Assembly (NCBI RefSeq): GCF_001854185.1
Contig: NZ_CP017603.1
Coordinates: 3,410,001 to 3,474,000 of the forward strand
DNA: 64,000 nucleotides
From: Clostridium formicaceticum
GTDB taxonomy: Bacteria > Bacillota > Clostridia > Peptostreptococcales > Natronincolaceae
Direction: 5' to 3'
Positions 51,265-60,902 of this stretch are shown one piece after another. Made by a program: the position numbers and the translations under genes. How positions within the stretch are numbered: position 1 is the stretch's first letter; each line of letters starts with the position of its first letter. Below the pieces are notes generated by a model. It saw nothing but the letters and a program-made list of their open reading frames with translations, did no database searches and was not told the origin of the DNA.

Positions 51265-52461
51265 ATGAATTTATCAAAGCGTATTACAGCTATGCAAGAA
51301 TCTCCAATAAGAAAACTTGTGCCTTATGCTGAAGCTGCCAAAGCCAAAGGAAAATATGTTTACCATTTAAACATTGGCCAGCCTGATATTGAAACCCCCT
51401 CATCTTTTATGGAATCAATTCGCAACTTTGAGGGGAAAGTATTAGCCTATTCCTTCTCCCAAGGAATACCTGAATTAATTCGAGCAATTATTCACTATTA
51501 TAAAAAATACGACATGCATTATGAAGAAGATGAGATTCTTATTACCAATGGAGGTTCTGAAGCTCTTTTATTCGCTATCATTGCTATAGCAGATGCTGGA
51601 GATGAAATACTGGTCCCTGAGCCTTTTTACACTAATTACAATGGATTCAGTTCTGCTGTAGACGTTAAAGTTTCTCCTATTACCTGTAAAGCAGAGGATG
51701 GTTTTCACTTACCATCGAAGAAAAGTATTGAAGATTTAATCAATCCAAGAACCAAGGGTATTATGCTATCTAACCCTGGTAATCCTACTGGCGTTGTTTA
51801 TACAAAAGAAGAGATAGAAATGTTAGCAGCCTTGGCAAAAGAATACAATTTATTTATTATTGCCGATGAAGTATATAGAGAGTTTGTTTATGATGGTTTA
51901 GGGTATACAAGTTTTGGTAACATACCAATGATTCAAGATAGAGTAATTATTGTTGATAGCGTATCAAAAAGATATAGTGCTTGCGGTGCCCGGATTGGTT
52001 CCATTGCCAGCAAAAACAAAGAATTAATTGCACAGGTTTTAAAACTCTGTCAAGGAAGATTATGTGTTCCTATTTTAGAACAGATAGGTTCTGTAGAATT
52101 ATACAAAACTTCTGAAGAATATTTTCAGATCGTTAATAAAGAATACCAAAAACGTAGAGATATCGTATATGATGCACTAAATAATATGCCAGGTGTATTA
52201 TGCAAAAAGCCAACGGGAGCTTTTTATGTTGCTGCAAAGTTACCGGTAGACGATGCAGAAAAGTTTGTCGTTTGGATGCTGAAGGATTTCCACGTAGAGG
52301 GCAGCACAGTTATGTTGGCACCTGCTGAAGGTTTTTATGCTACTCCAGGCTTAGGTAAAGATGAAGTTAGAATCGCCTATATATTAAATGAAAATGATCT
52401 TAAAAAGGCTATGAATGTACTTAAATTAGCATTGCAAAACTATCCAAATAAAACAATCTAA
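51265..52461 (+). CDS. Pyridoxal-phosphate aminotransferase, class I/II (aspartate aminotransferase-like)
   Basis: 398 residues. Fold-type I signatures: NGGSEALLFAI, NPGNPTGVVYTKEEI, ADEVYREFVYDG and the PLP lysine in DSVSKRYSACGARIG, with the C-terminal Arg in EVRIAYI. Amino donor likely aspartate or a related acid. AGGAGGT site. Transcribed alone, ended by the bidirectional terminator at 52635. Confidence 0.9.
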   Translation: MNLSKRITAMQESPIRKLVPYAEAAKAKGKYVYHLNIGQPDIETPSSFMESIRNFEGKVLAYSFSQGIPELIRAIIHYYKKYDMHYEEDEILITNGGSEALLFAIIAIADAGDEILVPEPFYTNYNGFSSAVDVKVSPITCKAEDGFHLPSKKSIEDLINPRTKGIMLSNPGNPTGVVYTKEEIEMLAALAKEYNLFIIADEVYREFVYDGLGYTSFGNIPMIQDRVIIVDSVSKRYSACGARIGSIASKNKELIAQVLKLCQGRLCVPILEQIGSVELYKTSEEYFQIVNKEYQKRRDIVYDALNNMPGVLCKKPTGAFYVAAKLPVDDAEKFVVWMLKDFHVEGSTVMLAPAEGFYATPGLGKDEVRIAYILNENDLKKAMNVLKLALQNYPNKTI

Positions 52462-52480
52462 CCAATTGCTTTTAGAAAAC

Positions 52481-52597
52481 TATAAATGTGCGCCCCTAAA
52501 TTTTAATATACTAAGGGCTACATTTGCAGCCCACGGTTTTGGGGAGAAACCGTAGACCGTGTATATTAAAATTTAATTTTAGAAGCGCACATCTATA
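52481..52597 (-). repeat. Palindromic repeat copy C (117 bp)
   Basis: Inverted relative to copy B and identical at about 112 of 117 positions. B and C face each other across the UppS-like and aminotransferase genes. Confidence 0.85.
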
Positions 52598-52634
52598 AAA
52601 CATGGGAAAGTAGATGGAACTTTGGTAGCAAAAA

Positions 52635-52667
52635 AATTAAAGCTTGGATGAATTCCAAGCTTTAATT
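52635..52667. terminator. Bidirectional terminator
   Basis: AATTAAAGCTTGG and CCAAGCTTTAATT form a 13-bp stem with T-runs on both strands; it serves the aminotransferase gene (+) and the MerR gene (-). Confidence 0.85.
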
Positions 52668-53261
52668 TTTGCCGCCAAATATTTTTTTTAAAATAGATTT
52701 TTTCTTGTGTTCTTCTCTTTTTATTCTGTCTTTCAACTCTGCTAATTCATAGGACTTTTCCTTTATTTGCATTTTTAGCTTTGCATTTTCGCAAATTAAA
52801 ATATCCTTCTCCTGATTTACCATTTCATTTTTTAATTCATCAATTTTTTCTGATAAGGCTTCAATTTCTTTTCTATAGTCTAACTGTTGAATAGATAACA
52901 AGGTTTGATTTAGTAGATTTTGAAATTCCTCCTGTATCAAAGCTCCGTTGCTTTCAATAGCATATTGAAGATAATCGTTGTTAGATACAGCGATTTCCTG
53001 TAAAACATTATCTCCACCATTCATAATGATTTCAGGAGATTTTAACAGCTGTTTAATTTGCTTATTTGTTAACCCTTTATCCTGTAGTATTTTAATGTTG
53101 CGAAGCTCCTCTAGCTCCTTATAGGTAAAATACCTTCTATTCCCCTCATCTCTTGGAATTTCCAGTTCGAATTCCTTTTCATAGTATCTTATAACATGGG
53201 GCTTAAAACCAATGATATCTGAAATTTCTTTTATAGAATATACTTCATTTATAACCTCCAC
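52662..53261 (-). CDS. MerR-family regulator with long coiled coil
   Basis: 199 residues. N-terminal MerR winged helix (YSIKEISDIIGFKPHVIRYY, NRRYFTYKELEELRNIKIL, GLTNKQIKQLL), then a coiled coil (about 110-185) ending in a basic tail (EEHKKKSILKKIFGG). No metal-binding Cys. The effector is unknown. GGAGGTGGAA before the ATG. Confidence 0.88.
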   Translation of the reverse strand: MEVINEVYSIKEISDIIGFKPHVIRYYEKEFELEIPRDEGNRRYFTYKELEELRNIKILQDKGLTNKQIKQLLKSPEIIMNGGDNVLQEIAVSNNDYLQYAIESNGALIQEEFQNLLNQTLLSIQQLDYRKEIEALSEKIDELKNEMVNQEKDILICENAKLKMQIKEKSYELAELKDRIKREEHKKKSILKKIFGGKN

Positions 53262-53375
53262 ATTTCCACCTCCTGATAGAGTTCTTCCATATCCACAAGG
53301 AAATTTCCTTTTAAAAATTCAAAGTTTCGTCATACAAATTCGGCCAATCTGCTCTAAAAAAATAAAAATGCAGAC

Positions 53376-53404
53376 AAAAAAAGACATGGAACTCATGTCT
53401 TTTT
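53376..53404 (-). terminator. Terminator of the M42 peptidase operon
   Basis: AAAGACATG/CATGTCTTT stem with a T-run on the minus strand, just past the third peptidase. Confidence 0.85.
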
Positions 53405-53414
53405 CTATTTACTA

Positions 53415-54410
53415 TTATATTTCGATAGGATTTTTAAGTATATGCACTGTCAGTTCAATCGCTTCTTTTACATCTGATAAGAAGACCATTTCACAATTAC
53501 TATGAAGGTATCTACAGGGAATAGACAATACACCGGAGGGTACACCACTCCTGGTTAAGTGAATTGCTCCAGAGTCAGTACCACCAAATTCTAATATTTC
53601 TAATTGATAAGGAATATTGTTTTTTTCTGCCTGTTTCACCATATAATCTTTCACCTTTGGATGACATAAAATAGAGTTATCCTTTACCTTAATGGCTGGT
53701 CCTTTGCCTAGTTCTACTGCCATAGATTTTGCTTTAGGGGTATCTCCAGTCGCAGTGACATCAAAGGCTATAGCCATATCTGGTGCTATATCATAAGCTG
53801 CTGTTCTAGCGCCTCTTGTGCCTACTTCCTCCTGCACCGTAAATACGAAATATAGATCATTTTCAGTAGTAGACAGCTTTTTTAACGCCTCTATCATCAC
53901 AAAACAGCCAATTCTATCGTCAACAGCTTGAGACATTACTTTTTTATCATCATAAAGTGCTGCTGTGTAATATACAGCCATGTCGCCTATGGAAACTTTG
54001 GTTTCAGCTTCTTCTTTACTGGAAGCACCAATATCAATAAACAGTTTTTCTAGTTTAAAGTCCTTTAGATCATCAATTTTCTCACTACCAATTACCCCTA
54101 TTGTTCCATTTTGAAAAATTACTCTTTGGGACAGACTGATGGTTGGAGAAATACCGCCAACATTTGTAAATCTTAAAAATCCTTTGTCATCAATATAAGT
54201 AACCATCAGGCCAATTTGATCCATGTGACCCGCCAGCATAATTTTTTTACCATTACCTTTTTTTCTAACGATTAAATTCCCCAACACATCTACTCTTATT
54301 TCATCTACATAATCTTTTATTTGCCCCTTTATGAAAGTACATATTCTCTCCTCATTACCTGCTGGAGAGTAGATTTCTAACATTTCCTTTAATAATGCTG
54401 TATTTATCAC
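53415..54410 (-). CDS. M42 family metallopeptidase (third in tandem)
   Basis: 331 residues. Dinuclear zinc aminopeptidase/cellulase M family: AGHMDQIGLMV, VDDRIGCFVMIEAL, VFTVQEEVGTRGA, AFDVTATGD, and SIPCRYLHSNCEM. GTG start after AAAGGAGG; its start touches the stop of the previous copy. Probably trims peptides in the cytosol as a large TET-like dodecamer. Confidence 0.92.
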   Translation of the reverse strand: MINTALLKEMLEIYSPAGNEERICTFIKGQIKDYVDEIRVDVLGNLIVRKKGNGKKIMLAGHMDQIGLMVTYIDDKGFLRFTNVGGISPTISLSQRVIFQNGTIGVIGSEKIDDLKDFKLEKLFIDIGASSKEEAETKVSIGDMAVYYTAALYDDKKVMSQAVDDRIGCFVMIEALKKLSTTENDLYFVFTVQEEVGTRGARTAAYDIAPDMAIAFDVTATGDTPKAKSMAVELGKGPAIKVKDNSILCHPKVKDYMVKQAEKNNIPYQLEILEFGGTDSGAIHLTRSGVPSGVLSIPCRYLHSNCEMVFLSDVKEAIELTVHILKNPIEI

Positions 54411-55432
54411 TAAATGATACCTCCTTTGCTAATCTCTTCAATATATTTGGCAACCAGATCTTTTGTATACTCTAAATCCTTCTTACTTAAAACAGATATA
54501 GGTGAATGAATATATCTACAAGGTACAGCGATGGACACACAAGGGGTACCACCCTTTGCTAAGTGGAATCTTCCTGCGTCATTACCTCCAAAAGCTGCCT
54601 TGCGATATTGCCATGGTATATTATATTTTCTAGCAGTATCAATGATTGTATCTATATATTTTTTATTGTAAATAGAGGATTGATCCATAATAGAAATAGC
54701 TGGCCCTTGATCCAGTTCCGTCACTTGTAAATGGGGTTCTATCTCTGCAACATCAGAACATGTGGTTCCCTCTAATACCACCACTAGATTCGCATCAACT
54801 TGATTCGCTGCAACTTCAGCTCCTCTTAATCCTATTTCCTCTTGTACAGTAAAAACCCCTATGATATTGACAGGTAGTTGTTTTTTTAATAGATCTATCA
54901 AAACATAACAGCCTACTCTATTATCCAATGCCTTTGCTTTTACTCTATTTTCTCCAAACTCCATATATTCACTATGAAAGTGAATATAGTCACCAATTGA
55001 AACATGTTTTTCTGTTTCATCTTTACTTTTTGCACCAATATCAATATATAAATCATCAATTTTCAATGCCTTCTGTCGTTCTTCCGGTTTTTGCATATGA
55101 ATGGCCTTTGCTCCAATCACCCCAGGAATATTTCTTTCTCCGATTAAGACTACTTTAGATACCAAAATCCTGCTATCTATTCCTCCTACTGGAGCAAATC
55201 GAATCAAGCCGCTATCCTCTATTCCCTTTACCATCAGCCCTACTTCATCCATATGTGCTGTAACCACAATATTATACGGGGAATTAGGGGCCTTTTTTTC
55301 TACAATCACATTGCCCATTCTATCGACTTTTACTGTATCGACAACATCCTTTACTTCTTCCAGTACAATACTACGAACTTCTCCTTCATTGCCAGATCCA
55401 CCCAAGGCACTTGTTAATTTTTTTAATAGCAT
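54410..55432 (-). CDS. M42 family metallopeptidase (second in tandem)
   Basis: About 340 residues with TAHMDEVGLMV, ALDNRVGCYVLIDL, VFTVQEEIGLRGAEVA, VVLEGTTCSD (Glu in place of the usual Asp ligand) and VPCRYIHSPIS. The Glu may alter metal or substrate choice. ATG at 55432 chosen because of TGGAGGA; overlaps the first copy by about 10 bp. Confidence 0.92.
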   Translation of the reverse strand: MLLKKLTSALGGSGNEGEVRSIVLEEVKDVVDTVKVDRMGNVIVEKKAPNSPYNIVVTAHMDEVGLMVKGIEDSGLIRFAPVGGIDSRILVSKVVLIGERNIPGVIGAKAIHMQKPEERQKALKIDDLYIDIGAKSKDETEKHVSIGDYIHFHSEYMEFGENRVKAKALDNRVGCYVLIDLLKKQLPVNIIGVFTVQEEIGLRGAEVAANQVDANLVVVLEGTTCSDVAEIEPHLQVTELDQGPAISIMDQSSIYNKKYIDTIIDTARKYNIPWQYRKAAFGGNDAGRFHLAKGGTPCVSIAVPCRYIHSPISVLSKKDLEYTKDLVAKYIEEISKGGII

Positions 55433-56475
55433 AACCATTCCTCCATATCTACCTCATTTAAAGAAACAATAAGCTTCGCCAATAGCTTTCCTGTCTTTTC
55501 AATATCCGATAGGCTGATGGTTTCAACAGAAGTGTGCATATATCTTAAGGGGATGGATAAAAGACCAGTGGCAATGCCTTCCCTGGATATCTGTATAGAT
55601 CTGGCATCTGTGCCAGTGACCCCAGGTTCAACTTCTATTTGATAATCTATATAGTTGTCTTTTGCAACTTCTTTTAATTTTTTAAATACTTTAGGATGAA
55701 TATTAGGTCCCATTGCAATACCAGGGCCCTTCGCCATTTCTATTGTATCAAATTTATTTAATTCTGGTGTTTTTCCAAAACCTACATCAATAGCTATACC
55801 AAGATCTGGGTTAATTTCATAAGTAGAAACGATAGCCCCTCTAGTCCCTACCTCTTCTTGTACAGTAGCTACACAGTAAACATCTATATCATGTTTTAAA
55901 CTCTGCAGCTCCTTTAAACATATATATAAAGCTGCTACCCCTGCTCGATCATCTAATGATTTTCCTGCTACCCAATCATTTAATAGAAAGGTGAGACTTC
56001 TTTTAAAGGTAATGATATCACCTACCCTTATCAACTCATCTACTTTTTCTTTTGACAAACCTACATCGATTACCAAGTCCTCCATTTTATAAGCTTTGCT
56101 TCTCTCCTGCTCTGTTGTTAAATGAGGAGGCTTTACGCCAATCACCCCATAGACCTTTTCTTTACCGTGAATGATCACCTCTTGACATAATAGGGTTCTT
56201 TGATCGATGCCACCGATATTTGTAAATTTAATAAATCCCTTGTCATCAATTTCTTTTACCATCAAACCTATTTCATCCATATGCGCCGCCAACATAATTT
56301 TTTTATTACCATTACCTGTTCCTTTTTTTAAGCATAATAAGTTTCCAAATTCATCCATATGTATTTCATCCGTAAAAGAATCAAAATACTTTTTCACCAC
56401 TTCCGCAGTTTCCATCTCATACCCTGAAACACCAGCAGTTTCGGAAAGTTTTTGTACGAATTCCTTTAATTCCAT
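55423..56475 (-). CDS. M42 family metallopeptidase (first in tandem)
   Basis: 350 residues with LAAHMDEIGLMV, SLDDRAGVAALYICL, VATVQEEVGTRGA, IAIDVGFGK and IPLRYMHTSVE. First gene of the three-copy operon; copies are clearly diverged, so duplication is old. AGAGGAT site. Confidence 0.92.
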   Translation of the reverse strand: MELKEFVQKLSETAGVSGYEMETAEVVKKYFDSFTDEIHMDEFGNLLCLKKGTGNGNKKIMLAAHMDEIGLMVKEIDDKGFIKFTNIGGIDQRTLLCQEVIIHGKEKVYGVIGVKPPHLTTEQERSKAYKMEDLVIDVGLSKEKVDELIRVGDIITFKRSLTFLLNDWVAGKSLDDRAGVAALYICLKELQSLKHDIDVYCVATVQEEVGTRGAIVSTYEINPDLGIAIDVGFGKTPELNKFDTIEMAKGPGIAMGPNIHPKVFKKLKEVAKDNYIDYQIEVEPGVTGTDARSIQISREGIATGLLSIPLRYMHTSVETISLSDIEKTGKLLAKLIVSLNEVDMEEWLCY

Positions 56476-56499
56476 CTATAGACATCCTCTCTCTCTAAT

Positions 56500-57273
56500 T
56501 TAAGGGGTTTTTGAGTAAAAAAAAGTTCTCAAAGGAGTAAGTTTATATCGATGTGGTAAAATAATTTGCTCGGTACTTCCAACAAACAGTACACCATTAT
56601 TATTTAACGAATCGTAAAATTTATGATACATTTCATTTTTTGTTTCCTCTGTAAAATAAATCATTACATTTCTACATATAATTAAATCACAATTATCTGG
56701 ATAAGGACTTTCTAAAAGATTATGTTTATTAAAAGTAACGGTATTTTTTATATTTTCTGATATCTTGTAGCTTTCTGCAACTTTATCAAAGTATTTATCA
56801 ATAAATTCTTTAGGAAGGTTTTCTAAACTTTTCTTTGAATAGATTCCTATGTTTGCTTTACTCAAAGCCCCTTCATCAATATCTGTAGCGATTATACGAA
56901 TATCCTTTAAGGGTAAAAATTTTGTCAAAAGCATAGCTAAGGAGTAGGGCTCTTCTCCAGTAGAGCAGGCAGCACTCCACATTTTTAATTTGTTTTTTGT
57001 TTTAAATAAATTTGGTAGAATTTCTTTTTCTAGGGTTTCCCATTGTTGTGGATTTCTATAAAATTCTGATACATTTATGGTTAAATAATTGATAAATTCC
57101 TCCAGTAGTTTGGTATTGGTGTTCAGAGCTTCAAAGTACTTATCGTAAGAAGTAAAATTATTGCGGTTAATAAGAGACTCTATCCTTCTTTTCATCTGTC
57201 TCTCTTTATAACAAGACAAATTGATACCGACTTTTTTATAAATCTTTTCTTTGAAGATATTATAGCCCTCCAT
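56500..57273 (-). CDS. cheR: CheR-type protein-glutamate methyltransferase
   Basis: 257 residues. N-terminal CheR helical domain (RRIESLINRNNFTSYDKYFE), then SAM domain: LTINVSEFYRNPQQWETLE, WSAACSTGEEPYSLAM, ATDIDEGALSKAN, CRNVMIYF. Methylates chemoreceptor glutamates with SAM. No other chemotaxis genes lie nearby. AGGGGAGG site. Confidence 0.92.
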   Translation of the reverse strand: MEGYNIFKEKIYKKVGINLSCYKERQMKRRIESLINRNNFTSYDKYFEALNTNTKLLEEFINYLTINVSEFYRNPQQWETLEKEILPNLFKTKNKLKMWSAACSTGEEPYSLAMLLTKFLPLKDIRIIATDIDEGALSKANIGIYSKKSLENLPKEFIDKYFDKVAESYKISENIKNTVTFNKHNLLESPYPDNCDLIICRNVMIYFTEETKNEMYHKFYDSLNNNGVLFVGSTEQIILPHRYKLTPLRTFFYSKTP

Positions 57274-57557
57274 CTATTTTCCTCCCCTTGTTATCATATT
57301 CTTAACTGCTAAAAATCAACCCTATATTTTTACCATAGACTAGTTTCATTATCAATTATTGGAAATAAAATGAGACTTAATTTAGGGAGAGTTTTTACTC
57401 CCCCTGAATTATAGACGAATTTATTTCAAGGATGTAATGCTTGACCTCCCACTTGCATAAGTAAGTGACCTAAATCTTTGATCTGGTGTTAGTCACTTAG
57501 TTTGTTCAGCTAGAAGTGGATGTCTTAGCAATACACCGAAGGATAACTTAGATTAAA
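57274..57557. other. Intergenic region with possible IS200/IS605 end remnant
   Basis: No gene seen. Contains an imperfect GGGAG/CTCCC hairpin near 57379-57410. Bases about 57425-57545 (with CCCACTTGCATAAGTAAGTG and TTAGCAATACACCGA) resemble the 3' end of IS200/IS605 elements; TCGGTGTATTGCTAA recurs inverted near 61638. Confidence 0.4.
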
Positions 57558-57584
57558 AAATAAAGAGTCTAGGACTCTTTATTT
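57558..57584 (-). terminator. Terminator of the S1-domain gene
   Basis: AAATAAAGAGTC/GACTCTTTATTT stem with short loop and T-run; overlaps the stop codon. Confidence 0.85.
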
Positions 57585-58735
57585 TCATTTGAAGCATCTA
57601 AGGTGTCTACCACATCACCAATCGTAATAGCGTTATCTTCGCTAATATATTCATTGGCAGTCTCTTCTTTATTTTCCTCTGCAGCAGTTATACTTAAGCT
57701 AATACGCTTTTCTTCTTTATTGATGTCTAATATTTTCACCTTAACAACTTCATTCATGGCTAAAACATCGCTTGCTTTTGCTATGTGTTTTTCACTAATT
57801 TGAGAAATATGAACCAGTCCATCCAAACCAGGCTCCAATTCAACAAAAGCACCAAATTCCACCATTTTTACAACTTTACCTTCAACAATATCTCCCACTT
57901 TATAGTTTTCCTCTACATGCTGCCATGGTTGAGGCTGTGTATTTTTTATGCTTAAGGAAACCTTACCCACTTCTTTGTCAAAGTCTAAAACTTCAACCTC
58001 AACCTCTTGTCCTACTTTCAAAACATCTGAAGGATGCTTTACTCTGCCCCAAGATATCTCTGATATATGTACTAAACCATCGATACCACCTATATCTACA
58101 AACACACCAAAATCTGTTATTTGCTTTACTTCTCCCTTTATTTTATCACCTTTTTGAAGGTTGCTAAAAACTTGATTTTTCTTTTCTTTAAATTCTTCCT
58201 TTAAAACAACTTTTCTAGATAATACCACTTTGTTTTTTCTACGGTCCAATTCGATAATTTTTGTATTAAAATTTTTACCTATAAATGATTTTAAATCTTC
58301 TACATATTTATCAGATAATTGGCTAGCTGGAATAAAACATCTAATGCCTCGGCATATGGCTATGACACCACCTCTAACAGCCTCTATTACCTTTGCTTCC
58401 ACCAAAGATTGTGATTCTTTAATTTTTTCTAAGTCTTCCCAGCCTTTTTCAGCATCTACTTTCTTTTTAGATAATAATACGTTTCCATCGCCATCATCTA
58501 CTTTTACAACATACACTTTTATTTCCTCACCAATCTTAGCTACATCATATGGGCTCACTGAAGTATCATTAGATATTTCATTTCTTGGTATAATACCATC
58601 TGATTTATACCCTACATTCACAGTAATTTCATCTTCAGTAACATGAATCACCTTCCCAGTTACTATATCACCTCTATGTAGTCTCACCATAGACTTTTCT
58701 ATTTCTTCCATAAAGTTTTCCATTTCATTACTCAT
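57569..58735 (-). CDS. S1 RNA-binding domain protein (ribosomal protein S1 homologue)
   Basis: 388 residues with four S1 domains (about 18-87, 105-172, 190-260, 276-346), e.g. GDKIKGEVKQITDFGVFVDI, GGIDGLVHISEISWGRVKHP. Downstream of ispH in the conserved clostridial cmk-ispH-S1 order. May aid translation initiation or RNA turnover. AAGGAGG site. Confidence 0.9.
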   Translation of the reverse strand: MSNEMENFMEEIEKSMVRLHRGDIVTGKVIHVTEDEITVNVGYKSDGIIPRNEISNDTSVSPYDVAKIGEEIKVYVVKVDDGDGNVLLSKKKVDAEKGWEDLEKIKESQSLVEAKVIEAVRGGVIAICRGIRCFIPASQLSDKYVEDLKSFIGKNFNTKIIELDRRKNKVVLSRKVVLKEEFKEKKNQVFSNLQKGDKIKGEVKQITDFGVFVDIGGIDGLVHISEISWGRVKHPSDVLKVGQEVEVEVLDFDKEVGKVSLSIKNTQPQPWQHVEENYKVGDIVEGKVVKMVEFGAFVELEPGLDGLVHISQISEKHIAKASDVLAMNEVVKVKILDINKEEKRISLSITAAEENKEETANEYISEDNAITIGDVVDTLDASNENKES

Positions 58736-58757
58736 TACATTTGCCTCCTTAGATTCA

Positions 58758-59600
58758 TTATATATTTCTTAGTTTTTGTATAATTTCGGTAATAATCCAC
58801 TTAGGCGTCGATGCTCCAGCAGTAACACCTACAAGATCATATTGCTTTAATTCTTCTACCGGTAAATCCTTTGCGGTTTCTACATGAAAAGTAGCCGTAG
58901 GTCTAATGTCATTACAGATAGAAACCAACTTTTGGGTATTAGAGCTATGGTATCCCCCTATAACAATCATTGCATCGACTTTTTGGGCTAAATCCTTTGC
59001 TGATTTTTGTCTCTGCTTGGTGGCTGAACAAATTGTATTAAACTTAACGACCTCTTTTGCCTTTTTTTCTAATGCAGCAGCAATTTTTTCAAATTGACTG
59101 ATTGACATTGTGGTCTGTACTACGATACATAATTTTTCAATATTTGGAAGTTTTTTTACTTCTTCTTCTTCTTGGATAATTAAAGCCTTATTATCACACC
59201 ATCCATTAATTCCTACTACTTCTGGATGCTGAGGATTTCCAATAATCACAATTGTATAGCCTTCTTTATAGTGATCCTCTACAATAGTTTGTATTCTTTT
59301 TACGAAAGGGCAGGTAGCATCTATAAGGGTTAAGGCCTTTCTGTCAGCAGCTTCATATATCTTTTTAGGAACACCATGGGATCTGACAATAACAGAGCCT
59401 TCTGATACCAATTCAATATCCTCAATTACATCAACACCTCTTGCCTCCAACTCCTTTACAACTTGTACATTATGTATTAATGGCCCCAGAGAAAAAATTT
59501 TTTGGTTTTTATCTTCTTTATCTAACTCTTCAAAAGTAGTAACTATTGCTTTTTCAACCCCAAAGCAAAACCCTGAATAGTCAGCTAGAATTACTTTCAT
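58758..59600 (-). CDS. ispH: 4-hydroxy-3-methylbut-2-enyl diphosphate reductase
   Basis: 280 residues. Last step of the MEP isoprenoid pathway. The three [4Fe-4S] cysteines are seen in GFCFGVEKAI, ATCPFVKRIQ and TICSATKQRQ; SHGVPKK and THGAS-equivalent VTAGASTPKWI are also present. GGGAGG site; followed by the S1 gene after 22 bp. Confidence 0.95.
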   Translation of the reverse strand: MKVILADYSGFCFGVEKAIVTTFEELDKEDKNQKIFSLGPLIHNVQVVKELEARGVDVIEDIELVSEGSVIVRSHGVPKKIYEAADRKALTLIDATCPFVKRIQTIVEDHYKEGYTIVIIGNPQHPEVVGINGWCDNKALIIQEEEEVKKLPNIEKLCIVVQTTMSISQFEKIAAALEKKAKEVVKFNTICSATKQRQKSAKDLAQKVDAMIVIGGYHSSNTQKLVSICNDIRPTATFHVETAKDLPVEELKQYDLVGVTAGASTPKWIITEIIQKLRNI

Positions 59601-59676
59601 ATTTTACCTCCCATTTAGATCAACTGGATAACTTTCATTTTTAATACTTTTCCTTTATGTATGCTCTAGAGTTTTT

Positions 59677-60339
59677 TTAGTTTTGCAGTTTTTTAGCTAT
59701 GATTTGTTGTATTTTTTCTACAACAGCTTCTATATCCAGTCCAGTGGTATCTACCACAACAGCGTCTGCCGCTTTTACTAGAGGTGCAAATTCTCTTTCT
59801 GTATCAATCTTATCTCTCTCCTTAATAGAGTCAATAACATCAGCAAAACTTACTTGTTGTTGTTTGTGCAGTAGTTCAGTGTATCTTCTATGCGCCCTTT
59901 CTTCAATGGAAGCGGTTAAAAATATTTTTATATCAGCATTTGGTAATACATATGTACCGATATCTCTTCCGTCCATGACAACACTATGCTGCTCAGCAAT
60001 TTTTTTTTGAAAACCAACGAGAATTTTTCTTACCTCTGCAATCTGTGCAATATGTGAAACATATTTAGTTACCTCTTGGCTTCTAATCTCATCTTTAACA
60101 AGCTGATTATCTATATATACATCTCCATGAACGATGGTAATATTTGTAGTTTCTGCTAATTGAATGATTTTCTCTTTACAGTTTATTTCTATGTTTTCCT
60201 TTAAAACTTTATAAGTTAAAGCTCTATACATGGCGCCTGTATCAATATAAGTTATGTTTAGCCCTTCAGCGAGTTTTTTAGCAATGGTGCTTTTCCCTGC
60301 TCCAGCTGGACCATCAATAGCTATCTGTAAATTACCCAA
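59677..60339 (-). CDS. cmk: Cytidylate kinase
   Basis: 220 residues. Phosphorylates CMP/dCMP: P-loop DGPAGAGKSTIAKKLA (about 8-23), TGAMYRALTYK, and DGRDIGTYVLPNADIKIFLTA split by its typical spacing. TTG start with AGGAGGAA. Hairpin AACCACC/GGTGGTT at 60367-60384 lies just upstream. Confidence 0.95.
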   Translation of the reverse strand: MGNLQIAIDGPAGAGKSTIAKKLAEGLNITYIDTGAMYRALTYKVLKENIEINCKEKIIQLAETTNITIVHGDVYIDNQLVKDEIRSQEVTKYVSHIAQIAEVRKILVGFQKKIAEQHSVVMDGRDIGTYVLPNADIKIFLTASIEERAHRRYTELLHKQQQVSFADVIDSIKERDKIDTEREFAPLVKAADAVVVDTTGLDIEAVVEKIQQIIAKKLQN

Positions 60340-60461
60340 GTATATTCCTCCTATGAAAGTGTTATAACCACCAAAAGGTGGTTACTTATAAGTCTAACCT
60401 GTCTAATGATGATATACACTATTAAAATTATACATTAATTTTAACAATTACTCAAGTATTC

Positions 60462-60902
60462 TTAAATTTGAATAAGAGACAAAATTTCTATATTTTTGTT
60501 TACTGTAATTTCTTTATAAGGAATACTATTTTTAATGTTAGAAGAAACTTCAAGGATTCTTAAGGTAATTTTTTCGGCATACATTGTAGCATTTACTTGT
60601 ACTAAATCTCTATCCCTTACTGCAATGGTCACTGCAGTATCTTCTCCAAAGGTTTTATGCACTTCCCCGTTGACTAACACTTCTAAATCATGATAGGTTT
60701 GTTGCCCTACTAATCCAATGACAACAAACCCCTCCTGCTTAGGTGATAAAAAAAAATTATATTTTTCTTCTTCTTGAGCATAATATACACTATAGTATCG
60801 ATTATAGTTTGTCAGATAGTTAAAACTTACCATCATCAAAATTAAGATTACTGTGCTATATAATAAAAACTTTTCTATAAAATCAATTTTTTCGATTTTC
60901 AT
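60462..60902 (-). CDS. Single-pass membrane protein, hypothetical
   Basis: 146 residues. One membrane helix near the N terminus (FLLYSTVILILMMVSFNYL), then an external beta-rich domain (GFVVIGLVGQQTYHDLEVLV, NGEVHKTFGEDTAVTIAV). Start at ATG 60902 inside the end of the phosphatase gene. Possibly a clostridial sporulation or envelope protein; unknown. Confidence 0.7.
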   Translation of the reverse strand: MKIEKIDFIEKFLLYSTVILILMMVSFNYLTNYNRYYSVYYAQEEEKYNFFLSPKQEGFVVIGLVGQQTYHDLEVLVNGEVHKTFGEDTAVTIAVRDRDLVQVNATMYAEKITLRILEVSSNIKNSIPYKEITVNKNIEILSLIQI

